Shown piece by piece: positions 13,286-25,541 of a stretch of 64,000 nt of DNA (position 1 is the first letter of the stretch; every line of letters starts with the position of its first letter). The notes below the pieces were generated by a model, which did not search any database, had not been told where the DNA came from, and saw nothing but the letters and a program-made list of their open reading frames with translations. The translations under genes were made by a program, and so were the position numbers. This DNA is from Leuctra nigra (taxonomy: Eukaryota; Arthropoda; Insecta; Plecoptera; Leuctridae). The stretch is taken from contig OW203765.1 of assembly GCA_934045905.1 (NCBI GenBank), positions 25,757,151-25,821,150 of the forward strand. Reading direction: 5' to 3'.

Positions 13286-16200
13286 CCGTATTTCTTCTTA
13301 TAAGTATACCCTGATTATGGAACCTTATTATGTGGAATTATTCACCCTCTCGGTCACATGTACTCTGACATAAATGAAAATGATATTGTAAATTTTCTCC
13401 CTTCTCTCCCTAACTCTTCTAGTGTAATCCATCCTTGATAACATCGGACATGTCGTACAGAGAGGTGTGATGTTAGCGGATAAATTATGCACATTACACG
13501 CCATGCGATTCCTCGGATTGTTTTTCACTTTGAGGATGTTCGGAGTGTTCGGAGTGTTCAGAGGGTGTGTTGAACTCTTTGCAATGGTTCGCGTCTTCTT
13601 GGCGGCTAAACGTCACGACGGAACAATTATTATGAGAGTAAATCCACTTAGGTGTGTACAAAGTTGTTGACTGGTTTGTTTAGTTGGGGAGAGTGTGTAG
13701 GGTTTGGGTTGACAAGTATTGGAAATTGTGACAATTTAAATAACATCTTCTAACAAGGGTACTGGCATGGGGGGAAAAGTGGGCTCTATTCTTCCCTTGT
13801 AGGCTTTGAGTTTTTATAATTTAGGAGATTTGAGATATTTCTTTTATAAATAAGCTTAAAACTCTCTAGCGGAGGGTTTTTTACCCGGGAAATTATCTAT
13901 ATTATTTAAATAGCTATTCAAATAAAAATTTGATTTTACCCTATATACCTACGCTATATTTTAATTTTTTTTCTATTATCTAGAAATTAATTAGTTAGTT
14001 AATTAATTAGGCCCTTGTATTTTACCTCCTTTACCCACTGTAATTTGGAAAAAAGGATTAAAGATTATAAATATTATCTAGAAATAATTATTTTAATTTA
14101 TTTTGGTACTTGCTTATGAACTGTCAGAAATTCAGTTCAACACAATTTTTTTACTTTATTGATTGGTTTTTGACAACTTAAAATCAGATAAAACTTATAA
14201 ATTACCCCCCAAATTGGACCCTCAGTCATATCCAATCCCTTTTCTCGTCGTAAACCATTTAAAAAAAAATTAATTCCATTTTACAACAAAAGCAGATTTA
14301 CACGTAAAATCTCTTTCACCTTGAACTTCGAGACATCATTCCAGCTCAAGTCAAAGCCACCAATGAATAAAATATGATATTCTCCATCCGAACACTTTAA
14401 TTACCGTACGTTCTATTCTCTTGCAAATCTTCCGCCGCTATTAATTACTCCTCTATGAATCAACTGATGATGAACGGGATCCTAGATCGCGCTGCATGCA
14501 AGGGATCTGCTATTCAAAGTCCCGCGTTACTCGGCATCTTCGTATTCGCAATGTGCAATTACCGACAACAATGGAGAGAATAATGATGTGTGATTTTATA
14601 GCGGCGTTGTCTATTGTACTTGTTGTGTGGGTTACACTAGGTGGTTGTCGGGTGATGGCAAGATGGCAAGTGTAACTGGGACGTTGCTTTGGAAGTGATT
14701 AAAAGTTCTGTTGATTGGGGTGGGTTTTTATGTTATCAGAAGTCCACTTTCAAATTCAGTATACGTGAATGTTTTCTCAAAGTATTAAAAAGGACTTTTG
14801 ACAAGTTAAAAACCGTTAAAACGTAAATGAATTGAGCCTTATAAGAAGATTATCTCTTTGGATCTGATGGTAAAATGTGTTGTATGTATGAACTTTGTTT
14901 TCGATTCTTGTCCAAAGATGCCCTCTAAGATATCGTTTTATTTTGAAGCAATAAATGCACTTAAATATAGAGAAAATTAACAATATAATCAGTAGGTATT
15001 TCAATATATATTTTACATTTTATTAAGTCTATTATGAAATCACTTCGGTATTTTAGGAGAGACATACATTAATACCATCACAGATTTTGACAGCCAATGT
15101 TAGTACAAATTGTGGTCCGAGAATTAGAATTGGAATTGGGGATTCTTTTGCCGTACGTCGATGGTAAAAAACGTTTTCATGTCGTTTGATATATTTTCTT
15201 TTAAATCACCTCATTGTGCACATTTCATGAGCAAATTATCATATTGGTACAAACACATTATTTAGTTAATTGAAACATTTGGGCAGATACTATCTATTTT
15301 TATTTTATATATTTTTAAAAACCTGCTGACATGGCCCTCTTACACTAGCTATACTCTCCAGCAATCCCCCACTAGTGTAACACGATCTCGACAATGGTCC
15401 ATATCTGTATGTGGGAAGCTGTGTGTATCCGAGCATATGGTCTGCAATACAATGACATCGCTTGACTTTGCTACTGCTTCAGCATGCGATATTGTTCTGG
15501 TTTCTGCAGGACTTGTATGGACACTCGTGATCCCAATCACTAGCGACATTATGCTGTGTTGTGACCAGCTATAACGTCAGTTTCAATGCAACACCGTTGG
15601 GGATTGTTCACGAAATATTTCACAGTTCACTTTTTGAACAATGGGGAAAAATATTAAAATAGTTTTTGATGATTGAAAAATTCTGATTTGGGTTTCGAGG
15701 TTTCCAACGGTGTTTGGAGATACAAATACTTTCTGACATAAATTCTTTTGAATGTTTTGATTTTTTTGTTATTTAAAAATGCTTTTTTACTGAGTTATGA
15801 GATTATTGTGTTGCTGAATGATTTTGAGCATTGTAATGGGGTGATTTCCTGCTTCTGTGATGAAAATATTAAGAATTTTTTAAAAACATGTTTTGATTGA
15901 AAAGGAGTCTCAGAACATTTCAAAACATCGCATAATTATTAATTTTTGTTCAATCCATCAAATATATTTTATTTTGTATATTTTTAAATGAAATGTATCG
16001 ACATAATACCTACAATTTGTACCACGAGGAAAGAAGAATTCAAACAATTGGCTCAATTTTTAGAACCTTTGTGCAATTTTACTGTTTTTACGATTACAAA
16101 AGAGTGGGTGTTTGACAATTTATAAACTGATACATTCACACTATTCCAGGAAAAATAGCATTTTTGTATCAATCTGTTCCCTTCACTCAAGTTATCAATT

Positions 16201-19200
16201 ATTTATTGATACATTTTCTCTATTATTTAATACTAGCGTTCTAAAATTATTTTTTAGAATTTGTCGTAGTACTTTTCTGTAATAATTCACAACTCCTATC
16301 ACAATTATTTTTAAAAAATCTTTTTTCTGTCTGATTCAGTCAGACACCTTTATTATAATCTCACCTTCACCGGAAATCATAAAACCATTCTTTACAAATA
16401 ATTTAAAAAACCAACACTCCCTGACATTGTTGTTATAACTAATAACCATGAACAAACATTTCTCCAGCAACTTCTGCTGCACATTCCTATTATTCTCCCA
16501 TGGAAGGACTCTAAATCGTGAAAGTACATTTCATTGCACATCCAGAAAACACCTTCGGCGAAGAATTCTACAGCATAAATAAGGTAAGTAACTCTATAAT
16601 CATAGAATCACGATCCTTAAACTAATCTTCTTTTCCCCCATCTTAAGAAGTTCTAACAACCATTGGATTATTACATGGATATAAACTATCATAAATCAAG
16701 ATAGGTTGGACGCATAATTACCTTGTTACTCCAGACATTTTCTTAAACCGATGGAGTTATAAAGTCACTTCGATTATCTTCACTCTTTTTCTATCACTTT
16801 TTCTTCTACTTGTAGACGGGAATGTAATTGTTAAATGAATTTGTTCATCATTTGTCACCGAAGAAAAGTGATCTACCGCATTACCACAGGCGGCAAAACA
16901 AGTGTTTGTAAACAATTGTAAACAAGTGGACAAAAAACACTTTTGAACTGAGAAGAAAAACACCGAGGAAAATTATTTATGACACGGAATTAAATTAGTT
17001 AAAAATTGATCGAATGTTCACTTGACGTCTTGGATTGTCGAGTCTCGTTCGAAGTCTTCTAGACGAGGATGCGAAGAGACGTGTGTACGGAGCGGGAGAT
17101 GTTGACGATCTGACCTGTGTGTCGGCTCACCCGGTTCATGTCAGACGGGTACGAGAGTACGACACGCACGATCCTGGCGGGGCATTAAGACCCCTCCCCC
17201 ACGATCCACGATCACAACTGCATCGTCCCCACTCGAGATGGAAACTGCACCGGAGGTAATTCTAAACTAGGGGAATCTGCCCCTGTCCACCTCCTGGCGT
17301 ATAAGGGACTTTAGGGACACCTTGCCCCCTCCCCCTCCCCCCCACGTACAGAGCACCTGTCGATTCAGAAGGGCACCTTGCTCCGCGAAGGAGAACCTGA
17401 CGGCTGCTTCAAATTTTCAAAAAATACGGTATGTCCAAGGATCATTATTTACATCACTGTGATGCAATTTTGGGAGGTAGTTTTGATACCATTTTCTCGG
17501 AATACTTACTAAAAAAATGTTATGCATTATTTAAAGGGGAAAAAGTTTTATTTTTCATTTATTTCATGAAAAAAAACGATAATTTACCTTTTTATTTTAA
17601 GGTATTTTTAAAAAACGAAAATGGGTATCAAAACTACTCAAAGTTGCATAACAGTGGAGTAAATAGTGAGCCTTGGAGATGACCGTTTTTTTTGGAAAAT
17701 TTTACGCGCAGCAGTCAGTTTCCCCACTGCTGTCCCCGGCACCTTGCCCCCTCCCACACGCACGGGAATGCAGGACATTAAGGGCACCCCCCCCCCCCCC
17801 CCCCCCCGCCCCCCCCTCGTCACGGTATTGTGTGATGGACACGGAATGAGGCGGTAATTATTGACAATGGTATTATTGAACATGAGAGAGGTATTTAGCA
17901 ACGTGTCGCGGCTTATAACAATGGAGGGAAGAAAAAAGGAAGAAATACTTTTCCAAGAAGATCGTGGAGAGAAAATAGCTCTCTTGAAGACTAGTCTATG
18001 AACATCGAGTAAGATTGCAGCTAGAATGTAGGCTCATTGGAATCAAAGGGGGTTTAATACTGTAAGACCACGATTGCTATCGGTAATTTTGTAATCTTAA
18101 TGATTATACTGACTTTTCTATTTATTTTGTAGCTAATAGGCAACGGAAATATAGAATTAATTTTATTAAAGTTATTTTTAGCCGTGTTGAAAAAAGATGA
18201 GGGCAGGTGAATGGACCCTGAAAGATAATTTCTGCTCCGCGAGCTTAATCATTTAAAATGACACGCAATTCTGGGACCTAGAATTATATGCCAGTTGGTC
18301 TTCCTGCCACATTTTCAACTTCGTCTTCTTCTACTTTTCTTCCTCCAGCTGCTTCTACTCCACTATTCTACTTTTACTTCTACTTCGTTACTCCAACATC
18401 TCACGAAAAATATAAAAATGCCGTTAGGTTTCTTTATTAATAGTCCACGACCTCCCCTTCTGACCTTCCACCCGTCCCCTTTGTTCGTCACCTCTCAATC
18501 AAATTGACGTAAAATTGCAAAGCTGTCAAGTTGTCTATAATTTTGAAATATCACGAATGTATATATTTTTTTTAAATCGTGCACGCATGTTTCTAGCTCA
18601 AACATGATATCGTACAAGTATTTGCGGTAACCGAACATATTATTATCATTCCATCACACTTGGTTCCATTTAGGAAATCGGATTAAACAAACTTTTCAAT
18701 CACTTTGAGATATTCGATTGGCTTTGGCGGAGAGCTGAACTAGAATTTGCTGTTCGTCCAAATTGCAAACCACAAACAGATAATCGTAAATTAGTTCCAA
18801 TATTTAAATGGAGCAAACAAATTTTGAAGTTAATTGATACTAATTTATATATACAGAGAAGGGAAGTAGAATCTACATAAAAAGGCTTGATCATTTCATA
18901 GAGATTGCACAGCTTTTGTCAAATGTCGAATAGAAAAAAAAGTGTAACAATGGAACCAAATTATTATTTCTTCTTCTAAGATTCTAAGATTCTTCTAGAT
19001 TTGTTCTAGGTTGGTATTTTCGTGAATGAAAGTATCAAGTCAAGAACAATCATGGAACTACGCCCATGGGCTGTGTCTCGACGTTTCTCAATCAAATCTA
19101 TTAGCCTGTTTCTATTTGGAAAACAAGAGGGGGTGAAATGGAATGAAGGGATGATGGCTGATCTGGCGTGATCGCAATGGCATTACGTCCCCCAAGGAAA

Positions 19201-19800
19201 CAACACCCTTGCGGTCATTTGCCCCCCTCCCCTCCCCCCTTTCTTCATGAGGGTGCGGACGTTCTTTGATGTTTCGAACTTGGAACATGTTGTTCATGGA
19301 TTCAATCATAGGGTGATAAGACTTTCTTTTACGTACACATAACACGATTTATAAAATTTATTTTCGATTTTCTTTTTGGTAGTAATCCATATTATGATCT
19401 ATTATCGTGATCCTACTCCAGAGGCCCTCAGATGCCTGAAGATATTAATGCAATTTATCTCGTAATTATACTTTTTTGCAGATCATTATTCTTTTTAAAC
19501 ATAAAAATTATTATTTACAGTAGTCCAGCTAAAAATGTCTTGTACCTTTATATACCTACATTTTTGTCTCATCGAATAATTTTTGCTCCTAATCCGCTGT
19601 TAATTTATGCAGAAGTTTGTCTAGACATGGACCAATTATTATTCAGAATTGCATTGCTATGGTTCAGTTATATTCTAAATGCAACAATACGTATTTATAA
19701 GCTATTGTTTAACAAAATCTGACCATTAGGTAGGTGGCTCAAAATTAGCATATCTATACAAATTTGTTAGCCTTAATTATTTTGTGATGATGGTAATATC
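13286..19800. other. No gene recognised; GC-richer patches and poly-C
   Basis: Patches at 14400-14600, 15350-15560 and 17035-17420 are less AT-rich than their surroundings. The phrase CACCTTGCCCCCTCCC occurs near 17320 and 17740. One spot at 16585 (AAG followed by GTAAGT) resembles a splice donor after a short open stretch, but nothing confirms an exon. There may be long introns or regulatory DNA here. Confidence 0.35.
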
Positions 19801-20076
19801 CTGTCCTAGAAAATAATTATCTAGTCGGGCGCTAGCTCGACGCTGCCAAGCACCGCTCTAATACAACGTGCGAGCTACTACCAGACTTATACTGCAAGCG
19901 CTTCGGGCCCGATTTCGGGGTGTCAGTACGCATGCAAGCATTTAGAAATGAAAGTTGAAAACCATGGTTATCGGGTATATTTAGCCACCTGACAACACCT
20001 AACCAAATATCAAAGTGCTGCGATCATCCCTTCGGGGTGAATTTTGGGCCTCAAACATGCAAGGATTGACTTTCAT

Positions 20077-20105
20077 GTTAGTTAGTTAGTTAGTTAGTTA
20101 GTTAG
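20077..20105 (+). repeat. (GTTA)n microsatellite
   Basis: About seven perfect GTTA units, followed by a diverged repeat containing TTGAACGGTTTGTCCTAGAG, a phrase of the kind found in several other repeats of this window. Confidence 0.85.
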
Positions 20106-20398
20106 GCACGGTCAATTTGTTTGCCCCTCTCCACAGGTTGAACGGTTTGTCCTAGAGAGTTGAAATTTGGCAGAGACATAGAGTCATATTTATAGCAGTG
20201 CCCTTTGAAAGAAAATCTGAAACATTTTGACCGGAAGTGAAGTTATTACAATTTTAAATTTTAAATATTTTAAAAGTCAAACGGGTCCATCGAGAGTTTT
20301 GAAATTTGGCAACAATAAAGACAATGTATTGCTAGACACTCCACTTCAAGAAAAATCAATAAATTTAAACCGGAAGTGGGAAAATTATCAATATTTAC

Positions 20399-20600
20399 GT
20401 TCCGCCCTTCTTCTTTGATACACTAAACAGCGGCTCTAATTCCCATCGGACTGATAGCTCATGTTAGGAAGGCAGCTGGCTTCGACATCTGCATAACACG
20501 TTCGATTCCCGATCCCGGAAAACTTTTTTTTTCATATATTATTTTTTAATTTGTATAAGCGATGATACCTTCATGGATATATATTCAAATGAGAGGTCCA
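20399..20600 (+). mobile_element. tRNA-like SINE module, first of three
   Basis: A leader containing CTTCTTCTTTGATACACT is followed by a tRNA-like block with an A-box-like GATAGCTCATGTTAGG, a B-box-like CGTTCGATTCCCG and then a T run. The same leader and layout recur at 20708-20900 and 21657-21860 with a different tRNA-like block. No anticodon stem of a functional tRNA is convincing. Confidence 0.55.
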
Positions 20601-20601
20601 G

Positions 20602-21480
20602 GGATGCTGTGAAGATCATCAATAGACCGAAACATCGCAATCGCGGCACGCCAGTTGCCATCGTGAACACTGAAGATATCAGGGAATCAGGAATTGCGCA
20701 CGTCGTTTTACGCTCCACCTTTCTTCTTTGATATACTACACAGGTTTATATTTCAGTGTGGCGAATTGGCTCGGTCACATGAGGCAAGTGACTTCGATCA
20801 CGGCGTTGCCGGGTTCGATCCCCGTAACAAACGTTTTATTTTTTATCTTTTTATTTACTTAAAAAATGTTTAACCTTCTTGTGTATATATTCAAAATGTT
20901 AATCCGAATACATTCAACGATTACATAGCTACTCTTTTTAATATTATACTCATTGGACTCTAGTAATGATTGTCAATGTACACGTTGTACGTAAAGTTGT
21001 GCAATAAAACAATTCGTGGTCATGCTAATCAACAGAATCTTGGTGGCTCAGTTACTAAACTAGAAACCACACAAAAAAGGTTCCATTACTGGGTGCATAA
21101 GGTTGTCACAGCTTTTAATTTATCCGAATTATTTAATTATGTAAAATACAGTTAATTAAGTAAATAGTACAATTCAGTGAAGGCTCCATAACTAATATTC
21201 AGAGTATTAGGTGTTTACAACTTTTCATTTGTCACACTTATTTAATTATTTAAAATAGAGTTAATTTGTCAATATTGGTGGCTCAACAAGAAACAAGAAC
21301 ATTACGAAACAAGAAACCAGACAAAAAGGCTCCATTACGTGCATCCATTACGTGCATTAGGTTCTAAAATTAATTTAATTATTTTAATTATGCTAATTTG
21401 TCAATCTTGATGGCTCAGTTACGAAACAATAAACCACACAAAAAGGCTCCATTACTAGGTATATTAGGTGCTCTTTGCTC
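20602..21480 (+). repeat. Tandemly duplicated segment, copy 1 (carries the empty site of the LTR element)
   Basis: This segment runs from GATGCTGTGAAGATCATC through a SINE module, TTATACTCATTGGACTC (about 20945), and then imperfect ~100-bp subrepeats containing CACACAAAAAGGCTCCATTA. The same order is found at 21550-21894 continuing at 27282-27905, where it is interrupted by the LTR retrotransposon. Copy 1 is thus the uninterrupted version. Confidence 0.8.
20708..20900 (+). mobile_element. tRNA-like SINE module, second of three
   Basis: The leader CTTCTTTGATATACTACACAGG precedes TTGGCTCGGTCACATGAGG (A-box-like), GGGTTCGATCCCCGTAAC (B-box-like) and a T-rich tail, which reads on into CTTCTTGTGTATATATTCAA. 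It is nearly identical to the module at 21657-21860 because both lie in a tandem duplication. Confidence 0.6.
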
Positions 21481-21656
21481 CTAATACTCTAAGAGACTAA
21501 TGCTCTGGTGCTCTGGTACATTTTTAATAAATGAGACTACCAATGGATGCTGTGAAGATCATCAATAGACCGAAACATCGCCATCGCGGCACGCCGGTTG
21601 CCATCGTGAACATAGAAGATATCAGGGAAACAGGAATTGCGCACGTCGTTTTACGC

Positions 21657-21860
21657 TCTACCTTTCTTCTTTGATATACTTCACAGGTTTAATTTCAGTG
21701 TGGCGAATTGGCTCGGTCACATGAGGCAAGTGACTTCGATCACGGCGTTGCCGGGTTCGATCCCCGTAACAAATGTTTTATTTTTTTATCTTTTTCTTTA
21801 CTTAAAAAATGTTTAACCTTCTTGTGTATATATTCAAAATGTTAATCCGAATACATTCAA
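21657..21860 (+). mobile_element. tRNA-like SINE module, third of three
   Basis: Almost identical to the module at 20708-20900, with the same A-box-like and B-box-like blocks and T-rich tail. It lies immediately left of the LTR retrotransposon insertion point. Confidence 0.6.
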
Positions 21861-21894
21861 CGATTACATAGCAACTCTTTTTAATATTATACTC

Positions 21895-22295
21895 TATAAC
21901 GTTTGCCCCTTCTTAACGGTGGAATGGGGTGGGTGGGGGAACGCTGGCGGACGGGGATGGGCGCCACGTGCTTCTGGGGTACGAGGAAGCACGAAGCTCG
22001 TAAAACAAACACCTTGAACACAATCACACTTGAACAACACTTTTAATAACTCTTAATCCCACAGCACAAGTCGTCGTAAGACAGTCCGACAAATAATAAT
22101 CATCAACACTCTTTCTCTGTACAAAAATCAGTTGCCTGCGTCGGCTTCTAGAAACGTCTCTCTCTCTGACAACACACAACACAACCAGTTCCGTCGCTCG
22201 CCGGTCAACCACCCCCGAGCCCCTGCTCGAGCGCGTGAGGGGTGGTATGACCGGTTGACCTCGGGCGGCCGCCCTCCCTCAGTTTACATGTTACA
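21895..22295 (-). repeat. 3' LTR (401 bp)
   Basis: On the minus strand it begins TGTAAC and ends GTTATA, an imperfect 6-bp terminal inverted repeat. It holds an internal inverted repeat (22201-22216 with 22239-22254; CCGGTCAACCACCCC against GGGGTGGTATGACCGG) able to form a stable GC-rich hairpin near its start. No difference from the 5' LTR was seen. Confidence 0.95.
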
Positions 22296-22299
22296 AACT

Positions 22300-22317
22300 C
22301 CACCTTTTCCTCTTTTA
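22300..22317 (-). other. Polypurine tract
   Basis: On the minus strand a purine-rich run, AAAAGAGGAAAAGGTGGA, lies just before the 3' LTR, the expected plus-strand primer position. It follows the pol stop codon directly. Confidence 0.7.
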
Positions 22318-22327
22318 AGAATTTATT

Positions 22328-25300
22328 TTATAAATTATCTTCTGCTTCGGGCGTCGCATCCGGCTTGAGATCTTGTACGTGCCACCTGGTTGGAAGTACT
22401 CGCCCATCTTCCTCCCGCAGCTCGTAGACTAGGTTGGACACCCGCTTGTGGATGAAGCACCGCGTATACTTCGGTGCTAACTTCGCCGTGAAGTAGCGCG
22501 CGGCATCTGATTGGGGAAAAGTCTTTCTCCAAACAACATCTCCTGGTTGAAATTGCAGTGGACGGCGACGGAGGTTGTAGATCCGGCTGTTCTTCTCGTG
22601 GGCTCTTTGGAGTCTATCAGTAACCTCGGCGTAGAGTGCGGGAAGTTCCTTTAATAGCTTGGCCCGAGGTTCACGTGGACCCATCCTCGGAGCGTAACCA
22701 TCTTCTTCCAACTTGCGGTACGACGTCCCGGACAAGAAGAGTTCTCGGCCAAAGTTGAGAAAAGCGGGTGTGAAACCCGTCGCTTCGTGTGTCGCCGTAC
22801 AGATGGCGTGCCTCAACTGTGGTAAATTCTTGTCCCAACTCCGATGGTTATCCTTCACGTACGACGCTATCATCGTCTTCAGGACGCGATTGATTCTCTC
22901 TGTCGGGTTCGCTTGCGGGTGGTAATTTGGGTTGTAAAGGATTTTCCCCCCATAGCCGGTAACTTTATCCACAAACTGTTTACTGGTGTACTGAGTTCCG
23001 TTGTCGCAGATCACATATTGGGGAGCTCCATACACGAGAAACACTTCATGCTCCATGATTTGGGCTATCTTCTCTGCAGTTGCAGTTCGTAACGGGAAGA
23101 GTAAGGTATATTTGGTGAAACAGTCGGCAATCACTAACAGGAACCGGTTTTGTTTAGAGGAAACCGGGAAAGGGCCCATCAAATCTGTGGAGATCATTTG
23201 CCAAGGATTGGTGACTTCCCGTTGGCTTCCCATCAACCCCGCTGGTAGTTGTTGCACAGGCTTGAGGGATTGGCAGACCTTGCACTTCTGGACATAACGA
23301 CTGATGTCGGCGGCCATGCCTGGCCAGTAGTACGTTTCGGATATCCTCTTGATAGTCTTAAAGGTTCCCAGATGCCCGGCTGTCGGCTGATCATGGTATT
23401 CTACTAGAAGACTTTTCCGCAGTGATCTCGGAACTACCATCCTCCAGCCTTCGTCTTCTGGAGTTAGTAGGAACTGTTTTTTTCTTCGTAGTAAACGCTT
23501 CCACAACTTATCATCTTCAGCCTTCCAGTTCGGATAATTTTGAGGATAATCCATTACTTTCTTGAGTTGGGCCGTATACCAGTCATCATGGTCGTCCTTG
23601 GTGATTTCAATAGACTCCAGAAGTCCCACGGATCTCGACAAGGCATCCGGTACAGCATGGTTCCTCCCGGGTCTATGCAGAATTTCGAACGAGTACTGTT
23701 GCAGCCTTATCGCCCAACGAGCGAGCCGTCCTCTCGGGTCTTTGAGGTTATGTAGCCAGATTAAGGAATGATGGTCCGTGATGACTGTGAATGGAGAGCC
23801 TTCCACATACGGTCTAAATTTCTCCACTGCCCAGACCACCGCTAAGCACTCCAATTCCGTGGTGGTGTAGACCCGTTCACTCTTTGTCAATGACCGGCTG
23901 GCATACGCAATGACCTTTTCTCCATCTTCAAACTCTTGTGAGATAACTGCTCCCAGACCCACTTCTGAAGCGTCAGTTTGTATCAGAAATGGCCGGTTGA
24001 AGTCGGGACAGGTGAGGAGGGGAGCTTCTACTAAATGGCTCTTGATTTGTCGAAAAGCCAGATCATGCTTTTCCTCCCACTTCCAGGGCGGATTTCTTTG
24101 GCCCTTTCGCACCCCTTTAGTCAACTCATTCAGTGGTACCATTTTCGTGGCGAAATCTGGTACGAAACGTCGGTACCAACTTGCCAGTCCAATGAAACGT
24201 CTAACTTCAGTAACATTCTTGGGCGTCGGGTAGTTAATCATCGCCGTAACCTTTTCAGTGTTCACGCGTAAACCCCCCTCATCAACCATGTACCCAAGGT
24301 ACTTCAACTCTGAACGGCCAAATTGACATTTGTCCTTATTTAATGTCAGGCCCGCCGCCTTCAACTTCTGCAACACCTTCTGTAGAACCTCGAAGTGTGC
24401 TTCAAAAGTAGGAGTAACAATTATCACGTCATCTAGATACACAAATACGTGGGGATCTAGTTCTGGGCCTAATACTCGGTCTATTAAACGTTGCCACGTT
24501 GCTGGAGAATTATGCAACCCGAAGGGCATCCGCCGGAATTGGAAAAGACCCCGGCCCGCCACTGCAAATGCCGTCTTTTCCTTGCTCTCTTCTTCCAGGG
24601 GCACTTGCCAATACGCCGTTTTCAGGTCTAGGGAGGACATGTACGTTGCATTCCTTAACCGGTCCAAGATAGCTGACACGTACGGCAAAGGATATGCGTC
24701 ACGTTTGGTCACTGCATTCACTCTTCTGAAGTCTATGCATACCCTAAAGGCCTTGGAATCTGGTTTCTCTACTAGCATAATAGGTGAACTCCATGCACTG
24801 GTTGAAGGTTCGACTACTCCGTCCCTTAACATTTCGTCGAGTTCCTTATTAATCTGCTTCTGTATGACCGGTGAATAAGGGTAGTACCGTTGTTTGATGG
24901 GAGCCGCATCTCCTGTATCGATCTTATGATGCACTAAACCTGTTACCCCTAGCTTATCCTGTGGGAGAGCCATCAAATCTGTCACCATCTTCTCCAACTG
25001 AATTCTTTCCTTGGGTGAGAGTCTGTCCTTGATTTGAGTACACTCGGCTACCCGGGGTATTTCTCCACTATCACTAAAGGTCCAGGTACCCTGCGCTACA
25101 TCGGGGACAAACCTCATTGTCTTCCAAAAGTCGATCCCTAAGTATAAGGCACGCTCCAGTAATGGGACTACCAAAATTGGTAAAACTTTTACTCTCCCAT
25201 CTAATTCAATCGGCAGATCAGCCTCTCCTAACACTTGACAAGAACGTCCATCAGCAACGCGCACCATACCTGCTTCCATTTTCCGAAGAGGAGGATGAAG

Positions 25301-25541
25301 TGCTTTGATCTTCTCCCAGCCGCCCCGACCAAGAATCGTTCTTGATGCTCCGGAATCCAGAAGACCCTGCATTGCTATCCCCAACACGTGTACCTTCAGG
25401 CTAGGCCGACTATCATTCCCTGCCGATGCCAGGATATGGTCCAGCTTGGCTCGAAGACTATGATTGGCTACCACGTCTAACCAGTCACACCACTCTTCGT
25501 TAGGAGGCGAACATATCAGCTTTGCAGGAGGAGTCCGCCCT
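22328..25541 (-). CDS. pol: Pol polyprotein (protease, RT, RNase H, integrase), -1 frame relative to gag
   Basis: This polyprotein makes the enzymes that copy the element's RNA and insert the DNA. No ATG is needed: the frame is open back into the end of gag and is probably reached by -1 frameshifting at 25561-25567. Counting from a GTG codon at 25474 (1048 codons), the protease motif LDSGAS has its Asp at residue 40. RT shows SLDLKTAYWQ (281-290) and YLDD (346-349). RNase H has Asp501, Glu540 and Asp567. The integrase zinc finger is His694, His701, Cys731, Cys734, and its core triad is Asp764, Asp824, Glu859, with 34 residues by my count between the last two. The C-terminus carries a GPY/F-like region (QPGDVVWRK near 976-984) and ends in an acidic tail. 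No stop or frameshift interrupts it. Confidence 0.95.

Noticed and set aside
15349..15549. 66-codon minus-strand frame in a less AT-rich patch
   Set aside because: No domain, no splice partner, and a length expected by chance.
16522..16585. Possible isolated exon ending in AAG before GTAAGT
   Set aside because: The open stretch is about 60 nt, the upstream acceptor is weak, and no partner exon was found. Only transcript data could rescue it.
22296..22330. Envelope gene in the LTR element
   Set aside because: Pol ends within about 30 nt of the 3' LTR, leaving no room for env.
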